Source: Limnoperna fortunei
Lineage: Eukaryota > Mollusca > Bivalvia > Mytilida > Modiolidae
Reading direction: 5' to 3'
Assembly: GCA_944474755.1 (NCBI GenBank)
Contig: OX104124.1
Location: 26,572,452-26,636,451, forward strand
Length of the DNA: 64,000 nt
Positions 11,773 to 23,399 of the stretch are shown here, piece after piece. The translations under genes and the position numbers were made by a program. Position 1 is the stretch's first letter; every line of letters begins with the position of its first letter. Below the pieces are notes generated by a model that worked only from the letters and a program-made list of their open reading frames with translations, did not search any database and was not told the origin of the DNA.

Positions 11773-12004
11773 CATTCTAAATTTTGACACTGTGGTGTGT
11801 GCGATTCTCCTCCTGAACCATAAGAGATACAGAAATAAATCTTTTACCAAAATGTGTATCATATTAAGGTCTTGAAAGGTCACTATAAATGATTTGACTT
11901 TTGAAAGAGTTATCTCCCCTGGATCAATTAAATATAGTGTATATAGCGTTATCTCAGTAACTATGACAGATATTTATATGAAACCTTATATCATTAGTCA
12001 TCAT

Positions 12005-12049
12005 TGACCTTGACCTTGAAAATGGACACAAGGTCAAAGGTCAAGGTCA
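12005..12049. repeat. AGGTCA inverted-repeat block 2
   Basis: TGACCTTGACCTT (12005-12017) and AAGGTCAAGGTCA (12037-12049) again form an exact 13-bp inverted pair with the same 45-bp total length as block 1. The interior has GGACACA in place of GGTCACA, losing one half-site. Confidence 0.8.
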
Positions 12050-12292
12050 CGTTTGAAATTTTGACATTATCTTGTCATCGCTATTTCTTTGAAACGGTAA
12101 AAGATAGCTGATAACTTATAACGGATAAAATGTCGGCCTCATAAATGCGCAACTTTTTTCTATTTAAAGGAAAAGGATTTGACTTCATCTTATAGGAGTT
12201 ATCTCCCATTACAACCATTGATATTTACTTTTTCATTGATAACTTATTAACTATTGATAGTAGAGGCATGGGGACTTCACCAAAGACCATTA

Positions 12293-12338
12293 TGACCCTT
12301 GACCTTGAAAATAGAGACAAGGTAAAAGGTCAAGGTCA
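12293..12338. repeat. AGGTCA inverted-repeat block 3
   Basis: TGACCCTTGACCTT (12293-12306, one extra C) pairs with AAGGTCAAGGTCA (12326-12338). Both outer arms are kept although interior half-sites have decayed (GAGACA, GGTAAA). Confidence 0.78.
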
Positions 12339-12427
12339 TCTTATAAATTTGGGTATTTATGATAAATAGGCATTTCTTCATAATTATAAGACATATTGAC
12401 AAAGGATCTTCACTGTTGGTCCTTTAT

Positions 12428-12717
12428 TGACCCTCATCATGGTCAAGGTCATATTGACAGCAGTCAAGGTCAAATAATATTTTTTGGAAATTCTGCTTTT
12501 TCGTGTATATAAAATGGTAAATACAAATAAATGATTTGTTTTTTAAGCATTGAATATGCAAAAATCAAACACCTGGTAGTCAAGGTCATTTATCTCAATT
12601 AACGTCCTATTTTTTTACCTTTTTTATTTCAAAAGATATACGAATGGTTTTTCTTTCTTTTGTTTATTTTGAAAAGAAGATTCAATTTCCATATAGCCAA
12701 AGTCAATGTCAAGGTCA
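12428..12717 (+). repeat. Scattered TCAAGGTCA sites
   Basis: Past the third block, four single copies of TCAAGGTCA remain on the + strand, at 12443-12451, 12464-12472, 12580-12588 and 12709-12717. The left arm is reduced to TTGACC near 12427. The flanking sequence is AT-rich with nothing else recognisable. Confidence 0.75.
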
Positions 12718-12721
12718 TTTA

Positions 12722-12740
12722 TGCAATAAGTGGAAAGCCT
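12722..12740 (-). repeat. Right subterminal inverted repeat
   Basis: TGCAATAAGTGGAAAGCCT is the inverse of the left terminal repeat once the 15-base insertion there is ignored. It ends 34 bases before the right end of the element, giving the one-terminal, one-internal arrangement typical of Helitron2 asymmetric repeats. Confidence 0.82.
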
Positions 12741-12741
12741 C

Positions 12742-12765
12742 TCATTTGTTCGGTAGAACCAATGA
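12742..12765. other. 3' subterminal hairpin
   Basis: TCATTTGTTC (12742-12751) and GAACCAATGA (12756-12765) form a 10-bp stem with one T/C mismatch around the loop GGTA. It lies directly after the right inverted repeat and 9 bases before the satellite resumes. A hairpin at this place is expected as the termination signal of rolling-circle elements. Confidence 0.78.
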
Positions 12766-12774
12766 ACTTATATT

Positions 12775-15370
12775 TCTTTATTGAGTTTTGTACAGTTTAT
12801 TACTGGTTCTTTATTCAGTTTTGTACAGTTTATTGACTGTTTCTTTATTGAGTTTTGTACAGTTTATTGACTGGTTCTTTGTTCAGTTTTGTTTTGTTTA
12901 TTGACTGGTTCTTTATTCAGTTTTGTACAGTTTATTGACTGGTTCTTTATTCAGTTTTGTACAGTTTTTTTGACTGTTTCTTTATTGAGTTTTGTACAGT
13001 TTTATTACTGGTTCTTTATTGAGTTTTCTACAGTTCATTGACTGGTTCTTTCTTTTGTTTTGTACAGTTTATTGACTGGTTCTTTATTGAGTTTTGTACA
13101 GTTTATTGACTTGTTCTTTATTGAGTTTTGTATAGTTATTGAATGGTTCTTTATTGAATTTTGTACAGTTGATTGACTAATTCTTTATTGAGTTTTGTAC
13201 TGTTTATTACTGGTTCTTTATTCAGTTTTGTACAGTTTATTGACTGTTTCTTTATTGAGTTTTGTACAGTTTATTGACTGGTTCTTTGTTCAGTTTTGTT
13301 CTGTTTATTGACTGGTTCTTTATTCAGTTTTGTACAGTTTATTGACTGGACAGTTTTATGACTGGTTCTTTATTGAGTTTTGTATAGTTCATTGACTGGT
13401 TCTTTCTTTTGTTTTGTACAGTTCATTGACTGGTTCTTTATTGAGTTTTGTACAGTTTATTGACTGGTTCTTTATTTAGTTTTGTACAGTTTATTGACTG
13501 GTTCTTTATTGAGTTTTGTTCAGTTTATTGACTGATTCTTTATTGAGTTTTGTACAGTTTATTGACTAATTCTTAATTGAGCTTTGTACAGTTTATTGAC
13601 TGGTTCTTTATTCAGTTTTGTACAGTTTATTGACTGGTTCTTTATTCAGTTTTGTACAATTTATTGACTGGTTCTTTATTTAGTTTTGTACAGTTTATTG
13701 ACTGGTTCTTTATTGAGGTTTGTACAGTTTATTGACTGGTTCTTTCTTTTGTTTTGTACAGTTTATTGACTGTTTCTTTATTTAGTTTTGTAGAGTTTAT
13801 TGACAGTTTTCTATTGAGTTTTGTACAGTTTTTTTGACTGGTTCTTTATTGAGTTTTGTACAGTTTATTGACTGTTTCTTGATTTAGTTTTGTACAATTT
13901 ATTGACTGGTTCTTTTTTTTGTTTTGTACAGTTTATTGACTGGTTCTTTATTGAGTTTTGTACAGTTTATTGACTGTTTCTTTATTTAGTTTTGTACAGT
14001 TTATTGACTGTTTCTTTATTTAGTTTGTGTACAATGTATTGACTGGTTCTTTATTTAGTTTTGTACAGTTTATTGACTGTTTCTCGATTTAGTTTTGTAC
14101 AGTTTATTGACTGGTTCTTTATTGAGTTATGTACAGTTTATTGACTGTTTCTTTATTTAGTTTTGTACAGTTTTTGACTGGTTCTTTATTTAGTTTTGTA
14201 CAGTTATTGACTGGTTCTTTATTGAGTTTGTGTACATTTTATTGACTGGTTCTTTATTGAATTTTGTACAGTTTATTGACTGGCTCTTTATTGAGTTTTG
14301 TATAGTTATTGACTTGTTCTTTATTGAGTTTTGTACAGTTTATTGACTAATTCTTTATTGAGTTTTGTACAGTTTATTGACTGTTTCTTTATTTAGTTTT
14401 GTACAGTTTATTGACTGGTTCTTTCTTTTGTTTTGTACAGTTTATTGACTGGTTCTTTATTGAGTTTTGTACAGTTTATTGACTGTTTCTTTATTGAGTT
14501 TGTGTACAATTTATTGACTGGTTCTTTATTTAGTCTTGTACAGTTTATTGACTGTTTCTTTATTTAGTTTTGTACAGTTTATTGACTGGTTTTTAGTGAG
14601 TTTTGTACAGTTTATTGACTGTTTCTTTATTTAGTTTTGTACAGTTTATTGATTGGTTCTTTATTGAGTTTGTGTACAATTTATTGACTGGTTCTTTATT
14701 GAGTTTTGTACAGTTTATTGACTGGTTCTTTATTGAGTTTTGTATAGTTGTTGACTGGTTCTTTATTGAATTTTGTACAGTTTATTGACTAATTCTTTAT
14801 TGAGTTTTTTACAGTTTATTACTGGTTCTTTATTCAGTTTTGTACAGTTTATTGACTGTTTCTTTATTGACTAATTCTTTATTGAGTTTTTTACAGTTTA
14901 TTGACTGGTTCTTTGTTCAGTTTTGTTCTGTTTATTGACTGGTTCTTTATTCAGTTTTGTACAGTTTATTGACTGGTTCTTTATTCAGTTTTGTACAGTT
15001 TTTTCTTACTGTTTCTTTTTCTTTATTGAGTTTTGTACAGTTTTATGACTGGTTCTTTATTGAGGTTTGTACAGTTTATTGACTGGTTCTTTCTTTTGTT
15101 TTGTACAGTTTATTGACTGTTTCTTTATTTAGTTTTGTACAGTTTATTGACAGTTTTCTATTGAGTTTTGTACAGTTTTTTTGACTGGTTCTTTATTGAG
15201 TTTTGTACAGTTTATTGACTGTTTCTTTATTTAGTTTTGTACAGTTTATTGACTGTTTCTTTATTTAGTTTGTGTACAATTTATTGACTGGTTCTTTATT
15301 TAGTTTTGTACAGTTTATTGACTGTTTCTTGATTTAGTTTTGTACAGTTTATTGACTGGTTCTTTATTGA
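12775..15370. repeat. Higher-order block shared with 20991-23400
   Basis: This segment is repeated at an offset rising from 8,216 to 8,338 bp. Shared private markers include GTTTTGTTTTGTTTATTG (12891, 21105), GAATGGTTC then GTTGATTGAC (13141, 21357), GAGCTTTGTACAG (13579, 21813) and GGTTTTTAGTGAG (14588, 22926). The copy at 20991 has no transposon on its left side. At 13349 a truncated monomer reads GACTGGACAGTTTTATGAC, an illegitimate junction absent from the sister copy. Confidence 0.78.
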
Positions 15371-15373
15371 GTT

Positions 15374-18300
15374 TTGTACAGTTTATTGACTGTTTCTTTA
15401 TTTAGTTTTGTACAGTTTTTGACTGGTTCTTTATTTAGTTTTGTAGAGTTTATTGACTGGTTCTTTATTGAGTTTGTGTACATTTTATTGACTGGTTCTT
15501 TATTGAATTTTGTACAGTTTATTGACTGGCTCTTTATTGAGTTTTGTATGGTTATTGACTTGTTCTTTATTGAGTTTTGTACAGTTTATTGACTAATTCT
15601 TTATTGACTTTTGTACAGTTTATTGACTGTTTCTTTATTTAGTTTTGTACAGTTTATTGACTGGTTCTTTCTTTTGTTTTGTACAGTTTATTGACTGGTT
15701 CTTTATTGAGTTTTGTACAGTTTATTGACTGTTTCTTTATTTAGTTTTGTACAGTTTATTGACTGTTTCTTTATTTAGTTTGTGTACAATTTATTGACTG
15801 GTTCTTTATTTAGTCTTGTACAGTTTATTGACTGTTTCTTTATTTAGTTTTGTACAGTTTATTGACTGGTTCTTTAGTGAGTTTTGTACAGTTTATTGAC
15901 TGTTTCTTTATTTAGTTTTGTACAGTTTTTGACTGGTTCTTTATTTAGTTTTGTACAGTTTATTGATTGGTTTTTTATTGAGTTTGTGTACAATTTATTG
16001 ACTGGTTCTTTATTGAGTTTTGTACAGTTTATTGACTGGTTCTTTATTGAGTTTTGTATAGTTATTGACTGGTTCTTTATTGAATTTTGTACAGTTTATT
16101 GACTAATTCTTTATTGAGTTTTGTACAGTTTATTACTGGTTCTTCATTCAGTTTTGTACAGTTTATTGACTGTTTCTTTATTGAGTTTTGTACAGTTTAT
16201 TGACTGGTTCTTTGTTCAGTTTTGTTCTGTTTATTGACTGGTTCTTTATTCAGTTTTGTACAGTTTATTGACTGGTTCTTTATTCAGTTTTGTACAGTTT
16301 TTCCTTACTGTTTCTTTTTCTTTATTGAGTTTTGTACAGTTTTATAACTGGTTCTTTATTGAGGTTTGTACAGTTTATTGACTGGTACTTTCTTTTGTTT
16401 TGTACAGTTTATTGACTGTTTCTTTATTTAATTTTGTACAGTTTATTGACAGTTTTCTATTGAGTTTTGTACAGTTTTTTGACTGGTTCTTTATTGAGTT
16501 TTGTACAGTTTATTGACTGTTTCTTTATTGAGTTTTGTACAGTTTATTGACTGTTTCTTTATTTAGTTTTGTACAATTTATTGACTGGTTCTTTCTTTTG
16601 TTTTGTACATATTATTGACTGGTTCTTTATTGAGTTTTGTACAGTTTATTGACTGTTTCTTTATTGAGTTTTGTACAGTTTATTGACTGTTTCTTTATTT
16701 AGTTTTGTACAGTTAATTGACTGTTTCTTTATTTAGTTTGTGTACACTTTATTGACTGGTTCTTTATTTAGTCTTGTACAGTTTATTGACTGTTTCTTTA
16801 TTTAGTTTTGTACAGTTTATTGACTGGTTCTTTAGTGAGTTTTGTACAGTTTATTGACTGTTTCTTTATTTAGTTTTGTACAGTTTCTGACTGGTTCTTT
16901 ATTTAGTTTTGTACAGTTTATTGATTGGTTCTTTATTGAGTTTGTGTACAATTTATTGACTGGTTCTTTATTGAGTTTTGTACAGTTTATTGACTGGTTC
17001 TTTATTGAGTTTTGTATAGTTATTGACTGGTTCTTTATTGAATTTGTACAGTTTATTGACTAATTCTTTATTGAGTTTTGTACAGTTTATTACTGGTTCT
17101 TCATTCAGTTTTGTACAGTTTATTGACTGTTTCTTTATTGAGTTTTGTACAGTTTATTGACTGGTTCTTTGTGCAGTTTTGTTCTGTTTATTGACTGGTT
17201 CTTTATTCAGTTTTGTACAGTTTATTGACTGGTTCTTTATTCAGTTTTGTACAGTTTTTTCTTACTGTTTCTTTTTCTTTATTGAGTTTTGTACAGTTTT
17301 ATAACTGGTTCTTTATTGAGGTTTGTACAGTTTATTGACTGGTACTTTCTTTTGTTTTGTACAGTTTATTGAATGTTTCTTTATTTAGTTTTGTACAGTT
17401 TATTGACAGTTTTCTATTGAGTTTTGTACAGTTTTTTGACTGGTTCTTTATTGAGTTTTGTACAGTTTATTGACTGGTTCTTTATTGAGTTTTGTACAGT
17501 TTATTGACTGTTTCTTTATTTAGTTTTGTACAATTTATTGACTGGTTCTTTCTTTTGTTTTGTACAGTTTATTGACTGGTTCTTTATTGAGTTTTGTACA
17601 GTTTATTGACTGTTTCTTTATTTAGTTTTGTACAGTTTATTGACTGTTTCTTTATTTAGTTTGTGTACAATTTATTGACTGGTTCTTTATTTAGTTTTGT
17701 ACAGTTTATTGACTGTTTCTTGATTTAGTTTTGTACAGTTTATTGACTGGTTCTTTATTGCGTTTTGTACAGTTTATTGACTGTTTCTTTATTTAGTTTT
17801 GTACAGTTTTTGACTGGTTCTTTATTTAGTTTTGTACAGTTTATTGACTGGTTCTTTATTGAGTTTGTGTACATTTTATTGACTGGTTCTTTATTGAATT
17901 TTGTACAGTTTATTGACTGGCTCTTTATTGAGTTTTGTATAGTTATTGACTTGTTCTTTATTGAATTATGTACAGTTTATTGACTAATTCTTTATTGAGT
18001 TTTGTACAGTTTATTACTGGTTCTTTATTCAGTTTTGTACAGTTTATTGACTGTTTCTTTATTGAGTTTTGTACAGTTTATTGACTGGTTCTTTGTTCAG
18101 TTTTGTTTTGTTTATTGACTGGTTCTTTATTCAGTTTTGTACAGTTTATTGACTGGTTCTTTATTCAGTTTTGTACAGTTTTTTTGACTGTTTCTTTATT
18201 GAGTTTTGTACAGTTTTATTACTGGTTCTTTATTGAGTTTTCTACAGTTCATTGACTGGTACTTTCTTTTGTTTTGTACAGTTTATTGACTGGTTCTTTA

Positions 18301-21300
18301 TTGAGTTTTGTACAGTTTATTGACTTGTTCTTTATTGAGTTTTGTATAGTTATTGAATGGTTCTTTATTGAATTTTGTACAGTTTATTGACTGTTTCTTT
18401 ATTTAGTTTTGTACAGTTTTTGACTGGTTCTTTATTTAGTTTTGTACAGTTTATTGACTGGTTCTTTATTGAGTTTGTGTACATTTTATTGACTGGTTCT
18501 TTATTGAATTTTGTACAGTTTATTGACTGGCTCTTTATTGAGTTTTGTATAGTTATTGACTTGTTCTTTATTGAGTTTTGTACAGTTTATTGACTAATTC
18601 TTTATTGACTTTTGTACAGTTTATTGACTGTTTCTTTATTTAGTTTTGTACAGTTTATTGACTGGTTCTTTCTTTTGTTTTGTACAGTTTATTGACTGGT
18701 TCTTTATTGAGTTTTGTACAGTTTATTGACTGTTTCTTTATTTAGTTTTGTACAGTTTATTGACTGTTTCTTTATTTAGTTTGTGTACAATTTATTGACT
18801 GGTTCTTTATTTAGTCTTGTACAGTTTATTGACTGTTTCTTTATTTAGTTTTGTACAGTTTATTGACTGGTTCTTTAGTGAGTTTTGTACAGTTTATTGA
18901 CTGTTTCTTTATTTAGTTTTTTACAGTTTTTGACTGGTTCTTTATTTAGTTTTGTACAGTTTATTGATTGGTTTTTTATTGAGTTTGTGTACAATTTATT
19001 GACTGGTTCTTTATTGAGTTTTGTACAGTTTATTGACTGGTTCTTTATTGAGTTTTGTATAGTTATTGACTGGTTCTTTATTGAATTTTGTACAGTTTAT
19101 TGACTAATTCTTTATTGAGTTTTGTACAGTTTATTACTGGTTCTTCATTCAGTTTTGTACAGTTTATTGACTGTTTCTTTATTGAGTTTTGTACAGTTTA
19201 TTGACTGGTTCTTTGTTCAGTTTTGTTCTGTTTATTGACTGGTTCTTTATTCAGTTTTGTACAGTTTATTGACTGGTTCTTTATTCAGTTTTGTACAGTT
19301 TTTTCTTACTGTTTCTTTTTCTTTATTGAGTTTTGTACAGTTTTATAACTGGTTCTTTATTGAGGTTTGTACAGTTTATTGACTGGTACTTTCTTTTGTT
19401 TTGTACAGTTTATTGACTGTTTCTTTATTTAATTTTGTACAGTTTATTGACAGTTTTCTATTGAGTTTTGTACAGTTTTTTGACTGGTTCTTTATTGAGT
19501 TTTGTACAGTTTATTGACTGTTTCTTTATTGAGTTTTGTACAGTTTATTGACTGTTTCTTTATTTAGTTTTGTACAATTTATTGACTGGTTCTTTCTTTT
19601 GTTTTGTACATATTATTGACTGGTTCTTTACTGAGTTTTGTACAGTTTATTGACTGTTTCTTTATTGAGTTTTGTACAGTTTATTGACTGTTTCTTGATT
19701 TAGTTTTGTACAGTTAATTGACTGTTTCTTTATTTAGTTTGTGTACACTTTATTGACTGGTTCTTTATTTAGTCTTGTACAGTTTATTGACTGTTTCTTT
19801 ATTTAGTTTTGTACAGTTTATTGACTGGTTCTTTAGTGAGTTTTGTACAGTTTATTGACTGTTTCTTTATTTAGTTTTGTACAGTTTTTGACTGGTTCTT
19901 TATTTAGTTTTGTACAGTTTATTGATTGGTTCTTTATTGAGTTTGTGTACAATTTATTGACTGGTTCTTTATTGAGTTTTGTACAGTTTATTGACTGGTT
20001 CTTTATTGAGTTTTGTATAGTTATTGACTGGTTCTTTATTGAATTTTGTACAGTTTATTGACTAATTCTTTATTGAGTTTTGTACAGTTTATTACTGGTT
20101 CTTCATTCAGTTTTGTACAGTTTATTGACTGTTTCTTTATTGAGTTTTGTACAGTTTATTGACTGGTTCTTTGTTCAGTTTTGTTCTGTTTATTGACTGG
20201 TTCTTTATTCAGTTTTGTACAGTTTATTGACTGGTTCTTTATTCAGTTTTGTACAGTTTTTTCTTACTGTTTCTTTTTCTTTATTGAGTTTTGTACAGTT
20301 TTATAACTGGTTCTTTATTGAGGTTTGTACAGTTTATTGACTGGTACTTTCTTTTGTTTTGTACAGTTTATTGAATGTTTCTTTATTTAGTTTTGTACAG
20401 TTTATTGACAGTTTTCTATTGAGTTTTGTACAGTTTTTTGACTGGTTCTTTATTGAGTTTTGTACAGTTTATTGACTGTTTCTTTATTGAGTTTTGTACA
20501 GTTTATTGACTGTTTCTTTATTTAGTTTTGTACAATTTATTGACTGGTTCTTTCTTTTGTTTTGTACAGTTTATTGACTGGTTCTTTATTGAGTTTTGTA
20601 CAGTTTATTGACTGTTTCTTTATTTAGTTTTGTACAGTTTATTGACTGTTTCTTTATTTAGTTTGTGTACAATTTATTGACTGGTTCTTTATTTAGTTTT
20701 GTACAGTTTATTGACTGTTTCTTGATTTAGTTTTGTACAGTTTATTGACTGGTTCTTTATTGCGTTTTGTACAGTTTATTGACTGTTTCTTTATTTAGTT
20801 TTGTACAGTTTTTGACTGGTTCTTTATTTAGTTTTGTACAGTTTATTGACTGGTTCTTTATTGCGTTTGTGTACATTTTATTGACTGGTTCTTTATTGAA
20901 TTTTGTACAGTTTATTGACTGGCTCTTTATTGAGTTTTGTATAGTTATTGACTTGTTCTTTATTGAATTTTGTACAGTTTATTGACTAATTCTTTATTGA
21001 GTTTTGTACAGTTTATTACTGGTTCTTTATTCAGTTTTGTACAGTTTATTGACTGTTTCTTTATTGAGTTTTGTACAGTTTATTGACTGGTTCTTTGTTC
21101 AGTTTTGTTTTGTTTATTGACTGGTTCTTGATTCAGTTTTGTACAGTTTATTGACTGGTTCTTTATTCAGTTTTGTACAGTTTTTTTGACTGTTTCTTTA
21201 TTGAGTTTTGTACAGTTTTATTACTGGTTCTTTATTGAGTTTTCTACAGTTCATTGACTGGTACTTTCTTTTGTTTTGTACAGTTTATTGACTGGTTCTT

Positions 21301-21375
21301 TATTGAGTTTTGTACAGTTTATTGACTTGTTCTTTATTGAGTTTTGTATAGTTATTGAATGGTTCTTTATTGAAT
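15374..21375. repeat. 3,001-bp tandem duplication
   Basis: Copies 15374-18374 and 18375-21375 lie end to end. Landmarks are 3,001 bp apart: A modules 15374/18375, B modules 15884/18885 and 16842/19843, a private GGTTTTTTATTG (15968/18969), TTTAATTTTG (16428/19429) and GTGTACACTTTATTG (16741/19742). The junction near 18361-18380 joins GAATGGTTCTTTATTGAAT context to the start of the A module, whereas at the end of copy 2 the same context continues into GTTGATTGAC. That is the footprint of unequal exchange. Confidence 0.88.
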
Positions 21376-23399
21376 TTTGTACAGTTGATTGACTAATTCT
21401 TTATTGAGTTTTGTACTGTTTATTACTGGTTCTTTATTCAGTTTTGTACAGTTTATTGACTGTTTCTTTATTGAGTTTTGTACAGTTTATTGACTGGTTC
21501 TTTGTTCAGTTTTGTTCTGTTTATTGACTTGTTCTTTATTCAGTTTTCTACAGTTTATTGACTGGTTCTTTATTAAGTTTTGTACAGTTTTATGACTGGT
21601 TCTTTATTGAGTTTTGTATAGTTCATTGACTGGTTCTTTCTTTTGTTTTGTACAGTTCATTGACTGGTTCTTTATTGAGTTTTGTACAGTTTATTGACTG
21701 GTTCTTTATTTAGTTTTGTACAGTTTATTGACTGGTTCTTTATTGAGTTTTGTTCAGTTTATTGACTGATTCTTTATTGAGTTTTGTACAGTTTATTGCC
21801 TAATTCTTAATTGAGCTTTGTACAGTTTATTGACTGGTTCTTTATTTAGTTTTGTACAGTTTATTGACTGGTTCTTTATTCAGTTTTGTACAATGTATTG
21901 ACTGGTTCTTTATTTAGTTTTGTACAGTTTATTGACTGGTTCTTTATTGAGGTTTCTACAGTTTATTGACTGTTTCTTTATTCAGTTTTGTACAATGTAT
22001 TGACTCTTTCTTTATTTAGTTTTGTACAGTTTATTGACTGGTTCTTTCTTTTGTTTTGTACAGTTTATTGACTGTTTCTTTATTTAGTTTTGTACAGTTT
22101 ATTGACAGTTTTCTATTGAGTTTTGTACAGTTTTTTTGACTGGTTCTTTATTGAGTTTTGTACAGTTTATTGACTGTTTCTTTCTTTAGTTTTGTACAAT
22201 TTATTGACTGGTTCTTTTTTTTTGTTTTGTACAGTTTATTGACTGGCTCTTTATTGAGTTTTGTACAGTTTATTGACTGTTTCTTTATTTAGTTTTGAAC
22301 AGTTTATTGACTGTTTCTTTATTTAGTTTGTGTACAATTTATTGACTGGTTCTTTATTTAGTTTTGTACAGTTTATTGACTGTTTCTCGATTTAGTTTTG
22401 TACAGTTTATTGACTGGTTCTTTATTGAGTTTTGTACAGTTTATTGACTGTTTCTTTATTTAGTTTTGTACAGTTTTTGACTGGTTCTTTATTTAGTTTT
22501 GTACAGTTTATTGGCTTGTTCTTTATTGAGTTTGTGTACATTTTATTGACTGGTTCTTTATTGAATTTTGTACAGTTTATTGACTGGCTCTTTATTGAGT
22601 TTTGTATAGTTATTGACTTGTTCTTTATTGAGTTTTGTACAGTTTATTGACTAATTCTTTATTGAGTTTTGTACAGTTTATTGACTGTTTCTTTATTTAG
22701 TTTTGTACAGTTTATTGACTGGTTCTTTCTTTTGTTTTGTACAGTTTATTGACTGGTTCTTTATTGAGTTTTGTACAGTTTATTGACTGTTTCTTTATTT
22801 AGTTTTGTACAGTTTATTGACTGTTTCTTTATTTAGTTTGTGTACAATTTATTGACTGGTTCTTTATTTAGTCTTGTACAGTTTATTGACTGTTTCTTTA
22901 TTTAGTTTTGTACAGTTTATTGACTGGTTTTTAGTGAGTTTTGTACAGTTTATTGACTGTTTCTTTATTTAGTTTTGTACAGTTTTTGACTGGTTCTTTA
23001 TTTAGTTTTGTACAGTTTATTGATTGGTTCTTTATTGAGTTTGTGTACAATTTATTGACTGGTTCTTTATTGAGTTTTGTACAGTTTATTGACTGGTTCT
23101 TTATTGAGTTTTGTATAGTTATTGACTGGTTCTTTATTGAATTTTGTACAGTTTATTGACTAATTCTTTATTGAGTTTTGTACAGTTTATTACTGGTTCT
23201 TTATTCAGTTTTGTACAGTTTATTGACTGTTTCTTTATTGAGTTTTGTACAGTTTATTGACTGGTTCTTTGTTCAGTTTTGTTCTGTTTATTGACTGGTT
23301 CTTTATTCAGTTTTGTACAGTTTATTGACTGGTTCTTTATTCAGTTTTGTACAGTTTTTTCTTACTGTTTCTTTTTCTTTATTGAGTTTTGTACAGTTT

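Larger units (their letters stand above)
11482..12208 (+). repeat. Four GAGTTATYTCCC motifs
   Basis: GAGTTATTTCCCC occurs at 11482-11494 and 11631-11643, GAGTTATCTCCCC at 11907-11919 and GAGTTATCTCCCA at 12196-12208. Spacings are 149, 276 and 289 bp. The last three are each preceded within about 25 bases by TTTGAC. From memory this motif is frequent in dispersed repeats of bivalves, which is part of the basis for the organism guess. Confidence 0.75.
11620..12474 (+). repeat. Degenerate 280-290-bp central modules
   Basis: Each module has the order TTTGAC, GAGTTATYTCCC, a diverged stretch, then a TGACCTTGACCTT / AAGGTCAAGGTCA block. The block starts (11728, 12005, 12293) are 277 and 288 bp apart, and the GAGTTAT motifs (11631, 11907, 12196) are 276 and 289 bp apart, so the two landmarks move together. 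A fourth, degraded block lies at 12428-12472. Intervening sequence is strongly diverged, so these are old tandem duplications inside the element. Confidence 0.72.
11274..12774 (+). mobile_element. Helentron-like (HINE) non-autonomous element
   Basis: This 1,501-bp insert is unrelated to the satellite. Seen directly: left repeat AGGCTTTCCACTT at 11276-11288; its inverted copy AAGTGGAAAGCCT at 12728-12740; a 3' hairpin at 12742-12765, 9 bases before the right end; a TTA microsatellite near the left end; degenerate central modules; and insertion between two Ts with no target duplication. The asymmetric repeats (one at the end, one inside), the 3' hairpin and the TT target are known traits of Helitron2/Helentron elements and their short HINE derivatives. 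No RepHel or endonuclease coding sequence is present, so it would depend on a relative elsewhere. Excision in silico gives GACTAATTCTTTATTGAG, the sequence found intact at many other sites in the array. Alternatives are a MITE with imperfect terminal repeats or another bivalve short element. Orientation is set by placing the hairpin at the 3' end. Confidence 0.68.

Noticed and set aside
11728..12049. tRNA-derived SINE promoter or tRNA gene.
   Set aside because: I found no A-box/B-box pair or cloverleaf; the inverted repeats are AGGTCA arrays.
11274..12774. Solo LTR or retrovirus-like insertion.
   Set aside because: There is no TG...CA end pair, no target duplication of 4-6 bp, no primer-binding site or polypurine tract, and no gag/pol frame.
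11274..12774. Classical cut-and-paste MITE.
   Set aside because: The inverted repeat on the right is 34 bases inside the end, a hairpin follows it, and there is no target duplication. This fits Helentron better, though MITE stays as the fallback.
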